From assembly GCA_963978905.1 (NCBI GenBank), contig OZ022256.1, positions 37,682,001 through 37,746,000 on the forward strand: DNA of 64,000 nt. The letters are read 5' to 3'. Below the pieces are notes generated by a model. That model ran no database searches. It had not been told where the DNA came from and worked only from the letters and a program-made list of their open reading frames with translations. This document shows, piece by piece, positions 45,973 to 57,436 of this stretch; the first letter of the stretch is position 1, and each line of letters starts with the position of its first letter. The position numbers were made by a program, and so were the translations under genes. This stretch comes from Trichostrongylus colubriformis (Eukaryota > Nematoda > Chromadorea > Rhabditida > Trichostrongylidae).

Positions 45973-47039
45973 CTCTTCACAAGTGATTAAATAAACGACT
46001 TCTGAAACCATGAAACAGTCTTGTTTTCAGTGAGAACAGGTTAGGCAAGGAGGATGGTAAGGGTGGTTCCTAAGGTAAGTTAGCACCAAGTGTCTCTAGA
46101 GTCTCCGGAGGTAGTTCAACCATAATTACACTTTCCTGAAGAGAATCCGCTTGAGGTGCCAACTCCCCATTTCCACAAGGTTCATCAGTATACCACTTTT
46201 ACTTATTCATCCTCAGTCTCCTTCTATGATATGTTAAATGAACGACGTTCTGTTCGACAAATTTGTTTCATTAGCCGGAAGGGCACTATCAGAAGACCTC
46301 CATTTCAGCGTCAACTCCATTTTGGCGCCGGCGCCTATGGTACAGACACTAAGATGGAGTGGATCACCAAACTCGCTCCAAATTTTGTTATACCATGCTT
46401 GGCGCCAAGCAAATTTCACCCAACGAACGATATATTCCTGTTCTACGGGTCGAATTACCTCTGGGTAGAAGTTCGAAGCCAGATCGATAATTCTTCCGAA
46501 AACCACCTCTTCGACCACATCGGTTGGAGAGGTAGTGGGGTAGCTCTGGGTTAATAAAGTGCCGAAAGAATTAATATTGTAACAATCTTGGAGGATCAGC
46601 AAAAAATCCGTAAGGGAATTGCGCTTACCTCGGAGTGTAGTCGCACCACTGGTACTCAACTGAGCAGCCACCACCACCTACAGATGTTGTACCGTTTACT
46701 GAAAAAATTAATTTCAGTTGCACTAGGAATTTCCGAGATCAAATTCATAGGTACACAACACGTGTTTGTAAATTGAAAATTTTGGTTTGCACAAAGGAAG
46801 GATAGAAAAGGTGTTGGCCTAACAAGAAGATCAGGGAGGAAGAAGGAGCTCCGAGGTGGGTGAACCTCATTCCAAGAGAAATATTTTGCACTAGAGATTA
46901 GGGTTTCCTAGGCTCTTCAACTTTCACATCCTTAGAATTCTACTATTAATCCGTTCGTCTGTCTGTGAGTATGCCCGTCCGTCCGTCTATTGGTTACGAA
47001 ATACATATCTCGCATCGCACTGAAGCTGGGACACGGAAT
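45973..47039. other. probable intron sequence with one exon-like segment
   Basis: Holds the exon-like ORF at 46234-46545 and otherwise nothing recognised. CCGTCCGTCCGT-type short repeats occur at 46950-46990. Confidence 0.35.
46234..46545 (-). CDS. putative exon of unknown gene
   Basis: An open stretch beginning right after an acceptor-like TTTATTAACCCAG (ending at 46546) and running to a TAA. The predicted text includes VVEEVVFGRIIDLASNFYPE, VIRPVEQEYIVRWVKF and WRQAWYNKIWSEFGDPL, with ordinary amino-acid composition unlike the surrounding noise. I do not recognise a family. It does not resemble the MFSD8-like transporter in whose gap it lies. It could be an exon of another gene, a pseudo-exon or a transposon piece. 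Confidence 0.3.
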   Translation of the reverse strand, partial: SYPTTSPTDVVEEVVFGRIIDLASNFYPEVIRPVEQEYIVRWVKFAWRQAWYNKIWSEFGDPLHLSVCTIGAGAKMELTLKWRSSDSALPANETNLSNRTSFI

Positions 47040-47480
47040 TTTACAAGTGATATAAGGGGTGCTAAGGGGACCCTACCGGTGGTGGACCGAAAGTGATAGC
47101 AGCTGATAAAGGCTGATAAGGAGCCTAGAAAGGCGGATGTCTCCAAAGTCGTTTCGCTTTCCTCGTCGACCCTGGAGCGTTGACCCTCGTAGGTGTTGTG
47201 CGGGAGGAGAGCATTAATATATGGTGACCCGCATTGACAACGGTTCATAATATTCGATAAGGAGCGTAAAAAGGCAAGCGTTGTAAAATCCATCGCTTTC
47301 CGCATTAGTTCTGGAGCGCTCAACTCACAGGTCTTTTGCGGAGTGGGATTGGGACATTAATGGTAGGTGATCCACCTTGATAACTATTAAAAAGATTAGA
47401 TAAGGATCGCGAAATGCGTTTCCTCCCTTAACAGATAGTGGAGTGTCCAAACTCAGTTGTTGTAGGAGATTGAGCCGTTA
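47040..47480 (+). repeat. imperfect tandem repeat, about 142-bp period
   Basis: Units start with GATAAGGA at 47115, 47256 and 47399 (spacings 141 and 143 bp), with shared TCGCTTTCC, TGGAGCGYT and CATTAATRTATGGTGA/ATTAATGGTAGGTGA blocks. Partial copies flank them. Copies are well diverged. It is non-coding as far as can be seen. Confidence 0.65.
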
Positions 47481-49302
47481 GGAAGTAGGTTGAGTAAAAT
47501 AGAACACTCACAGGTATTACAGGGTACGGGTGATTTTGAAAGGTGACTTTTCTAAACTAATAACGTCTTAGAAGGACCGACGACTCATTAGGAAATGGGG
47601 AAGGAATAAAATCCGGCACACCGCTGACTACTACTGCATGATCGTTACAGTAAAAGTGTATGATGAACAGTGCCATTGAGTGAACATATTTGATTATGTT
47701 CTAGTATCAGTGTATCGACCTCTGAGTATTGTTCTGTCCCGAAGCCTCATGTCAATCTAAATGTGTGAAAAACAATAAGTGGCTCCAAATTTATCATCAA
47801 AAGAATGCGAAACGAAAATTCAAACGCCTTGACGAACACCGCAGGGCCTTGCAAAATCCTACATCATATATAATCAGTAGTTTCTTCAGGCACAAAAGCC
47901 AAAAACATACCCATGATGAACCTCCCAACTTTATTTCAAAAGTGCTGCACCGCTATCGAAAACACATTTGAAAGAAAAATACTGGAGGTACTAAAAATAA
48001 GAAGGTTATCCAGAAATAAATAGCAAACGCGAGCTACGTGACTCTTTTAAATTAATCACATGCCTGCAGTGACTTGCACTGTGGAATGAATGTCATATCA
48101 CATATCACAACAGTCATAGCACGTCCACGCTATTTATGAGTAGGTCAGGCTGGGTCAACCATTTCTGCTCCACTTCCAGCAACCGGGTAAAATAAGTAGG
48201 TGGCAGCAGCGAGACAGTCAGATATAAAACTGCTGACTAATTTCATAAGGTTTTAATATATAAAATAAAATGAATTGCTTTGTTTCAGGCTTGAGAAAAA
48301 CGCTAGGCACCGAAAGCTCGCCATTAGGCTCAAAAATACTTTCGCATTCTTCTGTTAAACTTTTGAGTCTTTTGATAATAAATCTTGGAGCCTCACATTG
48401 TTCTTCGCGCATTTAGATGCATCGACCGCTAAATTGTCAGCTTTCAAATAATGGTGTGCGTCTTTCGACACTGTGTTCTACATTTCATGATCAGAATACG
48501 ATCTATATGTGTGATAGTGGAGCGAGGAGTCATTTCCTTATGCGAAACCAGCAACAATACTGGGTATTGACCGTTAGGCTATATGAAATTCGAAGTAGTG
48601 GTGCATGTTTACAAAAAGATGAGCATGGATAACTGCATTCGGATCTACCACCAACAATAATAGAATTAGTTGCTCACAGAGTAAAAATCTGGCTCCCAAT
48701 CGGAGCAATCGAACACAAAACCATCGATATCTGAACTATCTGAACCCCTGAACTCCTGATGTTGACCACTCTACCCGAAGTGTCAAATGAACTGAACACT
48801 TTTTATTCCTAATCCATTTACATTGATACTCAATTCCACTGTAAAAGGTGTAGACCGCCGAATCATCTGGACCTTCAAAATGTAGTGCCCTCTTTAGGGA
48901 AGCGATATGCGGTGGTAAATGAATAGATTATCGATACACACTAGGCATAGGCATAAAACGGACGACTGAATGTACTTCGTTATATGTATAGTAGAAATAA
49001 ACGGAAACTCTACAACTGTTGAACTACGTGGAATTCCAACTAGTGACAGGTCTTTGTAGAGATACCAGTTGAGCAACCGCTCAATACCGCGCTTATCGCA
49101 ATGCAAAATCATGAGATATGACACCGCTGCAGCGAGAGCAGCCATTCTACACGGCGGGCGCCAGTTCCCCTACAAGGTCATCAGCTCCATAATAACGGAG
49201 CCCGCCCATCACGAGTAAATCCTTAATTCAAACGGCTCTGCTACTCACTGAATGGCTTGATCAAAAAGGTTTGCAGTAAGATGCGCTGTCAATGAAACTC
49301 AC
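47481..49302. other. intronic or intergenic; tRNA-like segment included
   Basis: Short ORFs only. A 64-codon minus ORF at 48218-48412 (EEQCEAPRFIIKRLKSLTEE) has plausible composition but no recognised family. The expected TM7-8 exons of the transporter could lie here but were not seen. Confidence 0.35.
48690..48775 (-). repeat. tRNA-derived SINE-like segment
   Basis: On the minus strand an A-box-like TAGAGTGGTCAAC (48761-48773) is followed about 45 bases later by a B-box-like GTGTTCGATTGC (48705-48716), the internal RNA polymerase III promoter layout. No complete cloverleaf forms. Probably a decayed tRNA-derived element. Confidence 0.35.
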
Positions 49303-52066
49303 CTGTAGGGGGCCTTGTTAGAGGCCCTTCATAGAATGGTAGTGGATAGTGACAGAAGTGGACGTACCAAAAACCCGTTAGGCCCATGGCCAGAATCAGA
49401 CGGCGATCCCTAAAAAGCATGTTAACTTATCTTCTTATTGTTAGGGGTGAACCGTCCATTGATGCTAGAGGCCACAGAAAACATATAGCGGGCGTGCAGC
49501 TTTCGGAATTCGCGAAGAATCAGTTTGCGAGAGCCGAGTGAGGGTCACCTCACGCATAGCTTATATATAACTTGGTCGGAATGGATTTGATATACGGATC
49601 TGGTGTGTGTATTCTTGTATATTATGATGGGTGCGCAAGTGTCCGTTAGGTGTACCATGTTGTCCTTCGCTACTGGCCCTCTTTACTTATTTATAGCAAT
49701 TTGACAGAAGACGACCATGTTCCTATTCTCGTTGAACCAATTAATACATAGCCAATCGTCGACACCGCACAGGAGACCACCTGTACGATTCCGTTGTACA
49801 AGATCGCCTCCTCATTTGTCCAATTGTACATGGCAATCGTAATCGGAGCGGCAAGCCTTCAAGGAAGAACGATTACATTTTGTGAGGAGATAATGTGATG
49901 GCACATAAACTGCTTACCCTTCCGTACTAGCAGCTCCGCAAAGCATCCACCACACGAAGAAAAGTAGAAGGACGGCAATTCGATCGAACTTTGGTATGAC
50001 GAGGGATGGATCCTCTGGAATAGTCTCCTTTTCATCTTCTTAATCCTTGTTGAACATGAACTACTAATGTACAATTTTCCTACCTCTCTTTTCATCGTCG
50101 CTTATGATACCAACATAGTCCTCCACAAGTACTGTATGTACCACGAAAACAGAAATCACATTGATGGCAAACCTAAGATTTCAACTTTTTGTGTCAATGT
50201 TGTCTTGGTAGAAGTGAGCTGGCAATTTGAAAGACGACGTATTGCCCACGCACATTCATTTTGGACGCCATGCAAGTGCCATGCTTATACTAATAGAATA
50301 AAAAAGAGCAGTGATAATCGCTGACTGTTTCAATGGAGGACAAATGAGTGGATGCGCAGATTCCAGAAATTCACTTGGACGAGATCGCTTCTGTACTATA
50401 GAATACAAGCAAGAACGAGAAGATAAATCATTCATAATTCACGTAATCCGTTCTGTTCTGAAGGTTTTCGCCCAATTTCTGAGATTTCACAAGTACATAT
50501 AATTAGGGGTTCCATGAAAAACTGCGCATAAGTGAGCAACCACGGTTGAACTAAAATCATTGCTAAACAGTCGTGTTAAACGCAATGTTTTATGTACATG
50601 GTGGAGCTTTCACGTCGCATTGGTATTTATCCTTCTACTACAAAATATGCTTTTTTGGAAGAAGGACAGAAGAATATGGAATGCTGGTTACTGCAGCAAG
50701 TGCCAAAGGAAAAGAACGTTGATGATTCAAAAGATGAAGAAATGAAAGAAAATATTAATTCGTCATCAGAACATAGCGCCTAACACGACGACGCTAGGTC
50801 ATTACAAAGGTGATGGAGGTATATCTGTGATCGAAAAGCTCCGAAATCAGAAAGATTGATGAGCAGGTAAGCCACATAGAACCAAAAGCGAGGAATGGTA
50901 TACATGAAAGTCGGACAGGACGTCATAGGAAGTCATGCATTACATATTATGAGTAAACCGTCATATGGCAGCCCATATGACAAGAATCTTTTGAGGCATA
51001 CGCACTGCACTATAGCTCGTGCCGACATGTGCCAAAAGACCGCATGTTCGCAGCGCAATCACTGTTCTTCGTTTGGCTTACGCAGAAGGTGAAGCTGCAG
51101 TAAAAAATTACAGGGAACAAGATTTGGAGCTCCTTTTAGTAATGTTTCATGAAAGCTAATGTCCCAAATAAAGTTGTGCACGTGCATTTGGTTACCCAGT
51201 GATGGACGTTAACACGAACTTTTTTACTTGTTACGAAGATTTCAATTTTCCTTCGAAAAATCCTGATCTCATTTATAAAAATGATTACTGGATCATACTA
51301 ATTGATAAACACGCCCCCACGGGACAATTTTGCAGATGAAGTATCTTTTTATAGGTTTCAACGAGAAACATGACAGAAATTATCGGTTTTTGTGTGGAGT
51401 GCAGAAAATGCGTAATGAAGAATTGCATCGATTTTCACCGTCAACCACTGACGAAAAGCCATTTTGCGCTGAGCTTGCGCTGAGCCAACTGGCCCACATT
51501 CATTATTCCATCATCACTTCTCACGTAGTTCTAAAAGACTAGAATATTCACCTCATTGTTCATCTTTATTTTTCCATATCTTTTACCAAGTATTGAAAAT
51601 TGTTCCTATTTTGTAAAGACCAGAAGGTGAACCAAGAAAGTAGACCCTTTTTTCTCTCCCCCACAGTGGCTATAGGAATTCGAGAATTTGAGCATCTGAG
51701 AACTCTCATATTGATCTTCGATTAAACTAGCGCGGTGTCCATTTTGCCGTGCTTTGAAAAACAATATCATATCGAAATTAGACAAAAATAGGCAACCCAC
51801 ATAAAGAAAGCAGCCGTCGTGTACGTATTGAAAAGCAGCGGTCCTACAAAGAATCCAGCACTTCCGATTGGAATAAAACAGATCTGCAACAGATTTATGC
51901 ATGTGGAATTCTTACAAGAGCTCACAAGCTTCTTTCGAAAATACCTGAATAGCTGGTCCAATCGAGAGCCCTACAGTAAGGCCAGCTGTTCCGAATGATA
52001 TTGCACGTATTCTATCCTCTCGAGTGCTAGCGGTAGCAATAAAACTGCGCAAAACGCCCAGAGTAC
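49303..52066 (-). CDS. MFSD8/CLN7-like transporter, N-terminal/central exons
   Basis: Exons read downward. 52066-51945 encodes TLGVLRSFIATASTRED and GLTVGLSIGPAIQ. The next starts at 51883 with ICFIPIGSAGFFVGPLLFNT. 50038-49918 encodes IAVLLLFFVWWMLCGAAS. 49856-49716 encodes APITIAMYNWTNEEAILYNG. 49409-49303 encodes DRRLILAMGLTGFWYV. GT donors and AG acceptors are present (CAG/GTATTT, GTTGCAG, GG/GTAAGC, CTTTTTAG, ACAG/GTGAGT) and phases match between 49918/49856 and 49716/49409. The order matches the middle of MFSD8-type proteins. TM1-4 and the start codon were not recognised upstream, and the exact 3' end of the 51883 exon is uncertain. The GxxGxxRS loop and amphipathic helices support a major facilitator. 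Confidence 0.68.
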
Positions 52067-53299
52067 CTTGGAGTGCACAAATGTTTGCGATTTTTTTTAT
52101 TAAACATAGTATGATCACCTTGCTTATGAATAGTAAAACAATATGCACGTATGGTGAAAGAGGCCAAATAGATACAACATTTAACTTGGCCATTTTTGCT
52201 AACAAATACATTTTGTATAAGTGGTAGGCATGATTTCAGTAGAAATGTTCCCCATTACTCGCTACAACCTTTTCATTCCTGGTAATTTAGAGATACTATC
52301 GCAACAAAACGCGAGAGCCTCGAGGGTGAATCAATTCTCCACCCATTCTCGCCTTTTTCAATGTCGCGGAACCCTGTGCTGGCTGGCCATATATCACAGA
52401 TCTGAAAAGTGGTAGTCAGAAGGGCACGCTTTGGAGCAAGCTGCTTGTGGGAGAATTTCTCACTAATGGCGCAACAGCACTTCTTTTTGCCACGTGAGGC
52501 CGCGCATTCAAAAAAAAAAGAATGAGTTTGCAACGTTTACCCGCTACTTCTGGCTTTTTCGAAGTCTTCGATAAATCTGTACGATGTTGATCATTGACCT
52601 CGCAGCAACCGTCTCGTTCGGATTCAGAAGTTCAGATTTCGTGGTGCACCACTCCCTCTTGATCCCACCAAATGCAGAACAGTATTTCGAAATCATGATT
52701 GTTAAAGTCTAAATCAATTAGAGGTCATTGCTCTCTTTAAATTCAGTCCTGCCTTTTCACTTTCGAATCAGCGTGATGAATTAATTTTCATCGTCAGTCA
52801 CAATGCGCTCAAAGCTCCATGACTCACAATTAAGGAGTCGGTGATGTTCATCCTATTCAGAATGTCTTTTATGGACAGACAGTACGGCGGTCACTTTTCT
52901 TTTCTGTATCTTCACCACTGCCATGTAAAGTTTTGGAAACAGCCGTTCCCGTAACTTTCAAATCATCTGCACTCCCGTATCGTTGAGTTATGTTCACTTT
53001 CAGTAGGAGTGCAATTCAATGTCTAGAAGCTTCTCAGTTCACAGAAGCTCTCCTTTTTATCATCAAAACTTTGGACTGTGAAGATGAGGCACAGCTCCAA
53101 TACGATGGTGCGATTCACCTTCAGCCTCTACAGAAGTTTGTTGAGTAGCGCGGTTGCCAGTGTAGGTAGTCAAGGTCCTCAGATCGGTAGTAGGGGAGGT
53201 ACTTGATGATCTCCTCTGTTCGCCTTTCCTCTATTACGAATGCCATACGGTTGAGACTTAACAGACCTTGAGCGATAATTCCACGCACCGAACCTCTAA
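52067..53299. other. upstream of MFSD8-like exons, no exon recognised
   Basis: Should contain the first exons (TM1-4) of the transporter if the gene is complete. A TTTTCAG acceptor on the minus strand near 52400 precedes an open stretch without transporter similarity. Confidence 0.3.
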
Positions 53300-53309
53300 C
53301 TTGGATGAT

Positions 53310-53400
53310 TAAACTTTATTCACGTTATACGAGTCGAATACATTTTATATACATACATATATATGACATGATGAGTAAATGGAAATGTGTGAAAGATCTA
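53310..53400 (-). promoter_or_regulatory. candidate 3' LTR core (TATA box and poly(A) signal)
   Basis: On the minus strand TATATAAAATG (around 53342-53352) is followed about 25 bases later by AATAAAG (53314-53320), the compact promoter plus polyadenylation layout of an LTR, placed just 3' of the BEL/Pao coding region. No partner LTR remains at the 5' side, so this is tentative. Confidence 0.35.
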
Positions 53401-53639
53401 TGAAGCAATGTTATGAGATATGCCTCTGAGAAAAATGAGAGCACATGTAGACGAGGTGAACTGTGAGCAGGCGTGATGTTACGATAAAGCTGCGAGAAGG
53501 CGGTCCTGATTTGTCTTCTTCGTTAATAGATGATACCAAGAAATAAGGTCCCTAACAATGGGAACTCAAATGACTCATCAATTAGAAGCCTATTGGATGG
53601 AGTTAGATGAACTTGCGAGCGTGAGCGACGGATTTGGGT

Positions 53640-54860
53640 TTATCTGATTGAAGAGAGTAACATGGGATCCTCCGTGGTGATGATCTTCATCGCTATACTC
53701 TTCCGGCGCGTGTAGAACGACTGGCACTAGTTTAACTCCTGGGACGCGATGTTCCTCTCTCGTCGTGGTCGTGAAGACTACAATATATCGTGCGTAGTAG
53801 TTCCTCTTCTTGGACTTCGAGCCGGCCTCTCTTTGTAGTAAATTCTTCTTTTCTCTGATTAGGGCTTCGTGGCGTTATGGTGAGATTTCCGAGGGCGATC
53901 GTACAGCCTCTGCAAGATCCTTGTTGATGTTCCGGAATTACTGTATGTTCTCTTTGATTTCACCACGTATTCTGATGCGCTCTTTTACCGATCCTCTGCG
54001 ATTCACTGGTGATTCGCCCTTGTGGCGGTCTTTAGATGGGAGGCATACCGCCGACGGTACCGTAGTACGCCTCCCACCTAAAGACCTTGGTGATCCTGAC
54101 CTTGGTGATCAAGATCTTGAGCTCGGTGTGCGACGTCTGGAGCAGACTTCTGATGACGAGTATGGTAAATCCTCTCGAGAGCATCTCAGCGGTGACAAGA
54201 GATGGATTGGTTTCCCTTCCATAATGGCCGTCGGGAATCGACTACGCGTTGATAACATAGAGGACGTGCGATTCGTGGCTGGCGAAGCTGGACGAGGTGT
54301 TTCTCTGTCTGATCATTGTTGGCCTATCTTTCCTTCACAGTGTCGAGTTTCCCCATATGCCTCTAGAGTGAATTTCTTGATTTCCGTTGCTGCGGTAGGC
54401 GACTCTTTCATGTGTCCATCCATTGGCGCAGAGCGACGGAATCATCCAGTTACGGTTTCAAGTCCGTGGGAATGAGTGGTGTTAAGCACTGTTCCTCCAT
54501 AAACTTCAGCGCTGCACGGAAGTCATCGTACTCCTTCCTGAACGTGTTGACCATGTCGACTTTCGATGGGGCGCATGGGTTTTTAACTTGCGTAGTCGTT
54601 CGATTTTCGGTGACATCCGTTCGTCTTTTATTTGGTGAAGTGGATGTAGAGGACGTCCTCATTCTTACTCACTTGCATCCATATAGAATGGATCATTTGG
54701 ACCAGTTCGACACGTCCGCCTCCTATCACTTTTTCGACTTCATCTCCAGATGCGTGAATTTCTTCCATGTTAACATGCTTCCGTTCTCGTGGAGGTGCCA
54801 GTCTCTTGGAGAGGAATCGGTGTCTGCTTTTTTCTGTTTTCACTGCTTTCAGGGTTGGAG
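53640..54860 (-). pseudogene. decayed ORF following the envelope-like anchor
   Basis: Minus-strand frames continue after the anchor: SKRLAPPRERKHVNMEEIHA, then MVNTFRKEYDDFRAALKFME at about 54575, then a long Ser/Arg-rich stretch (RRRTPSSRS, SPRSGSPRSLGG) and a charged segment ending PGVKLVPVVLHAPEEYSDED before 53640. Three to four stops and frameshifts interrupt it. It may be an extended envelope cytoplasmic tail or a separate accessory ORF; no domain is recognised. The 221- and 188-codon plus frames opposite it are antisense shadows. Confidence 0.4.
54027..54086. repeat. 18-bp-arm hairpin
   Basis: GGTCTTTAGATGGGAGGC (54027-54044) and GCCTCCCACCTAAAGACC (54069-54086) pair with a single mismatch around a 24-base loop that contains the palindrome GGTACC. 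It is immediately followed by GACCTTGGTGATC repeated at 54083 and 54099. Confidence 0.8.
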
Positions 54861-54979
54861 TTCCTTTGTGTGCTCCGGCACCGTTGAGGTTTCGACTAAA
54901 ATAAAAAAGTATGTGCGAATCGTTAAACTGGACACAGAAGGCATGTTTTTCTACAGGTATATACATGCAAGTCCCTAGT

Positions 54980-57010
54980 TGCCTAGAACTCCTTGTAGTT
55001 GTGCCAACGTGCTCGGCTTGCACGATCATTCCGTGATGCGAGCAGTAAGTGCAGCATGCAGTGAAGATTCGATGGCATGCTGTGAGTACGGGGCGAGGAA
55101 TAAAAACGAGCATCCGCATGCTGCAATTCCATAGCATAATGTAGCCTGCTGCAGCTGTACTGATAAGGATCATTACGAGCGTTATGAAGAACTTGTATCA
55201 GCCCCACATAACGCTGTAGATTTGGCTGAATTCCAGCAGTTTCACTTTTTCCTAGATGTTGCCTTTCCCGCTAACAGTTAATCTGCTGTCGATAGAACAA
55301 CGTCTTCGTCTAAATGACAATGTCTATCAATTCGAAGTGAGTTTTTGTGGCTCCACACGAAGATTCACAGTTCCAGTGGACATGTGCATACTGAATGTTG
55401 AGGCGGAGTGATGATTTTGCTCCTTGAGAGTCAACGGTGCCGAGGGTGTCCGGTCTCCGCATTTGACTGTAGCCATGGTCTCAACTGGGCTTGTGCATAT
55501 TCCTGCTGTGGTGCCTTCCGTACATTGACAGTGTTCGATGATGTCTCTTTGTCCGTTTTGCAGATTGAGCCCGTTATTCGTTTGATCAAGGTTCGAATTG
55601 CTCGATGATTGTGACCAGCAGGTCGACCGTGATAAAGTTGGAAATGGTAGCCGTGACTTGGACATTGACGGGTCCTATGCCATTTTCCGTGAACTTGATC
55701 CATAGTCTCCTTACTAGCAGACGACCGCACAGCCCGTAGAAATTGGATGTGAGATTGGTGTTTATACAAAAACAATTGATGGTTGTCTTTGCTGGTTGGC
55801 ATTTGCGGTATGGAGGCAGGTCTTTTTCTATACAGTTCAGGGCTTTCGCTCTTTATATGATAGACATGGTGAAAGCGATTTGTCTGGATCTGCTTGTATT
55901 GCGGTAATGTCTCCATCCGAAATGAAAGTGGATTGAAGTGTCGGAGTTGGTGAGATCATCAGGGTAAGATTTTGAATTTCATAATGTCGATTTTGTGAGA
56001 ATAGTAGGTAGTAGTTTTATCAGCTTCTGCATATGGTGCCTCGTTGCATTTGCACTTTTGCAACCACGTCCTCTTCCTATTATGGGCATCGAAATATCTC
56101 GAATATGTCGCCGTTGACTGGTTGAGCAAAAACGCGTTAAAACCGGCAACCACTATTCATGTAGAAGCATCCACATTCACGTCCATCACAACTTTTAACA
56201 CAATTGGTTATGTCGAGAAAGTGATTTGCTTGATGGAGTTCCGGGAGCGGTGCTGCGGAGTCAACTCCTGTTCTTTTTGTCGACACAGCTTCCTACGTGT
56301 GTGCACTGTTTTCCGTCTACAATTTTTTGAAGTGCATGAAGAGTGAAAATTACTGCTTTTGCATGAAGACGGAGTTAGATCCGCTGTATGTGAATTCCAT
56401 CCCAAAGTCTTGTTAGTTTGAAGTCGAAGGTATCCTTCTTTACTCTAGGCATGCAGTTTCACCACTTCCACGATGCCGACCTTACATAACTATGGGTTCC
56501 GTTCGAGGGCATACAGTGGTCCTGTGTTCGAATACGCGACATCTTGTCAAGATATAGCTCCTACTATCATGCCCATGATGAGAATTAGAGGGCTGCGAGA
56601 GCGATGATCGCTGAGCGTGGCTGACGGTGAGGATTGGGTATGTTTGCCGTGCAAAAGCAACACTTGACTCTCGAGCAGAACGGAATGACCGGGCACAGTA
56701 TTTCCATTGTTTTTCCATACCCATCTGATATCCTGCAGTGGATGGAGTGTCGTGTAAACAGATTTTTTGTGGCAAATGTATCGTTTTTTGCGCTGCGGGT
56801 GGTTTCGAGTGACACAGTATCTTTCGACTAGAGTTCATAGGACTGTATCGCTGCTGTTAATAGAGGAACATTCAGGTGTGAAGTAGAGTAATCCTTATGC
56901 ACGGTTTATACCCATTCTCACTGAAGGTCTGAAAGTTGCTGTCGTTGCTGGTACTGCCAACGCCAATATGGCAAGCAGGCTGACAGCAAGAAAACTTCAG
57001 TTGCGTAAGC
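54980..57010 (-). pseudogene. envelope-like glycoprotein ORF of the BEL/Pao element
   Basis: Follows DUF5641 directly. It shows a hydrophobic start region near 57000-56950, scattered Cys-containing blocks (CQCTEGTTAGICTSP and VKCGD at about 55560-55430), and a convincing anchor FFITLVMILISTAAAGYIML (about 55180-55120), followed by a Cys-rich inner tail (TACHRIFTACCTYCSHH). This layout matches the envelope genes carried by several nematode BEL/Pao elements, some of which resemble phlebovirus-type class II glycoproteins. That family assignment is an inference, since the fusion-loop region is too broken to check. At least six frameshifts or stops. Confidence 0.55.
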
Positions 57011-57101
57011 GATCGTAGTTTACTCGCTCTTCTTCTCACAAATTGTAGCTAGGCTGCGGGTATCCGTTTCCCTGTCCTTTTCGCCTGGATGCGAGGCATT
57101 T

Positions 57102-57376
57102 TCAGCTTCCATTGTCTGCTTTTGTTCCGTCCTTGTAGATTCGCAAGAGTCTTCTAGTTTGGGAGGGGGTATGATTTAATTTCTGGGATGATACGTGACG
57201 CGTCTGTTTGGCATGATGAGCTCTGCCTCGCGTACTATTCTGTCGCTGTTCATGTTGACTTCTGTGATTCTTCCCACTTTCCATGGTTCCTGGCAGGTTC
57301 GCATCAGACAGTAAAGCGAGATGACCTGGCTTTGGTCACCGAGGTGATCCATGATTCCCCGGAAGATAGCGTACAT
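57102..57376 (-). pseudogene. BEL/Pao C-terminal DUF5641 remnant
   Basis: Reads PWKVGRITEVNMNSDRIVRE then AELIMPNRRVTYHPRN, the W-K-x-G-R-V...D-x-R-V-R...A-E-L-x-M-P-N pattern of the DUF5641 domain that ends Pao polyproteins. Two overlapping frames share it, so a frameshift is present. Confidence 0.7.
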
Positions 57377-57436
57377 GCTGATCCTAAGAGCTGTGAGGTA
57401 TTGCTGCGACCATTTCTTCCGAAATTTTTCCTTGAA

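Noticed and set aside
47115..47480. CRISPR-like repeat array
   Set aside because: Units are long, diverged and without constant spacers; eukaryotic tandem repeat.
50592..50783. 63-codon plus ORF with acidic tail (KNVDDSKDEEMKENINSS)
   Set aside because: Composition is plausible for an exon, but there are no splice partners or recognised family.
52273..52533. Possible first exon of the MFSD8-like gene after a TTTTCAG acceptor
   Set aside because: The translated text has no membrane helix or match to the expected TM1-4 region.
53810..54978. Overlapping plus-strand ORFs of 221 and 188 codons
   Set aside because: Antisense to the decayed BEL/Pao envelope tail; minus-strand text is the more protein-like.
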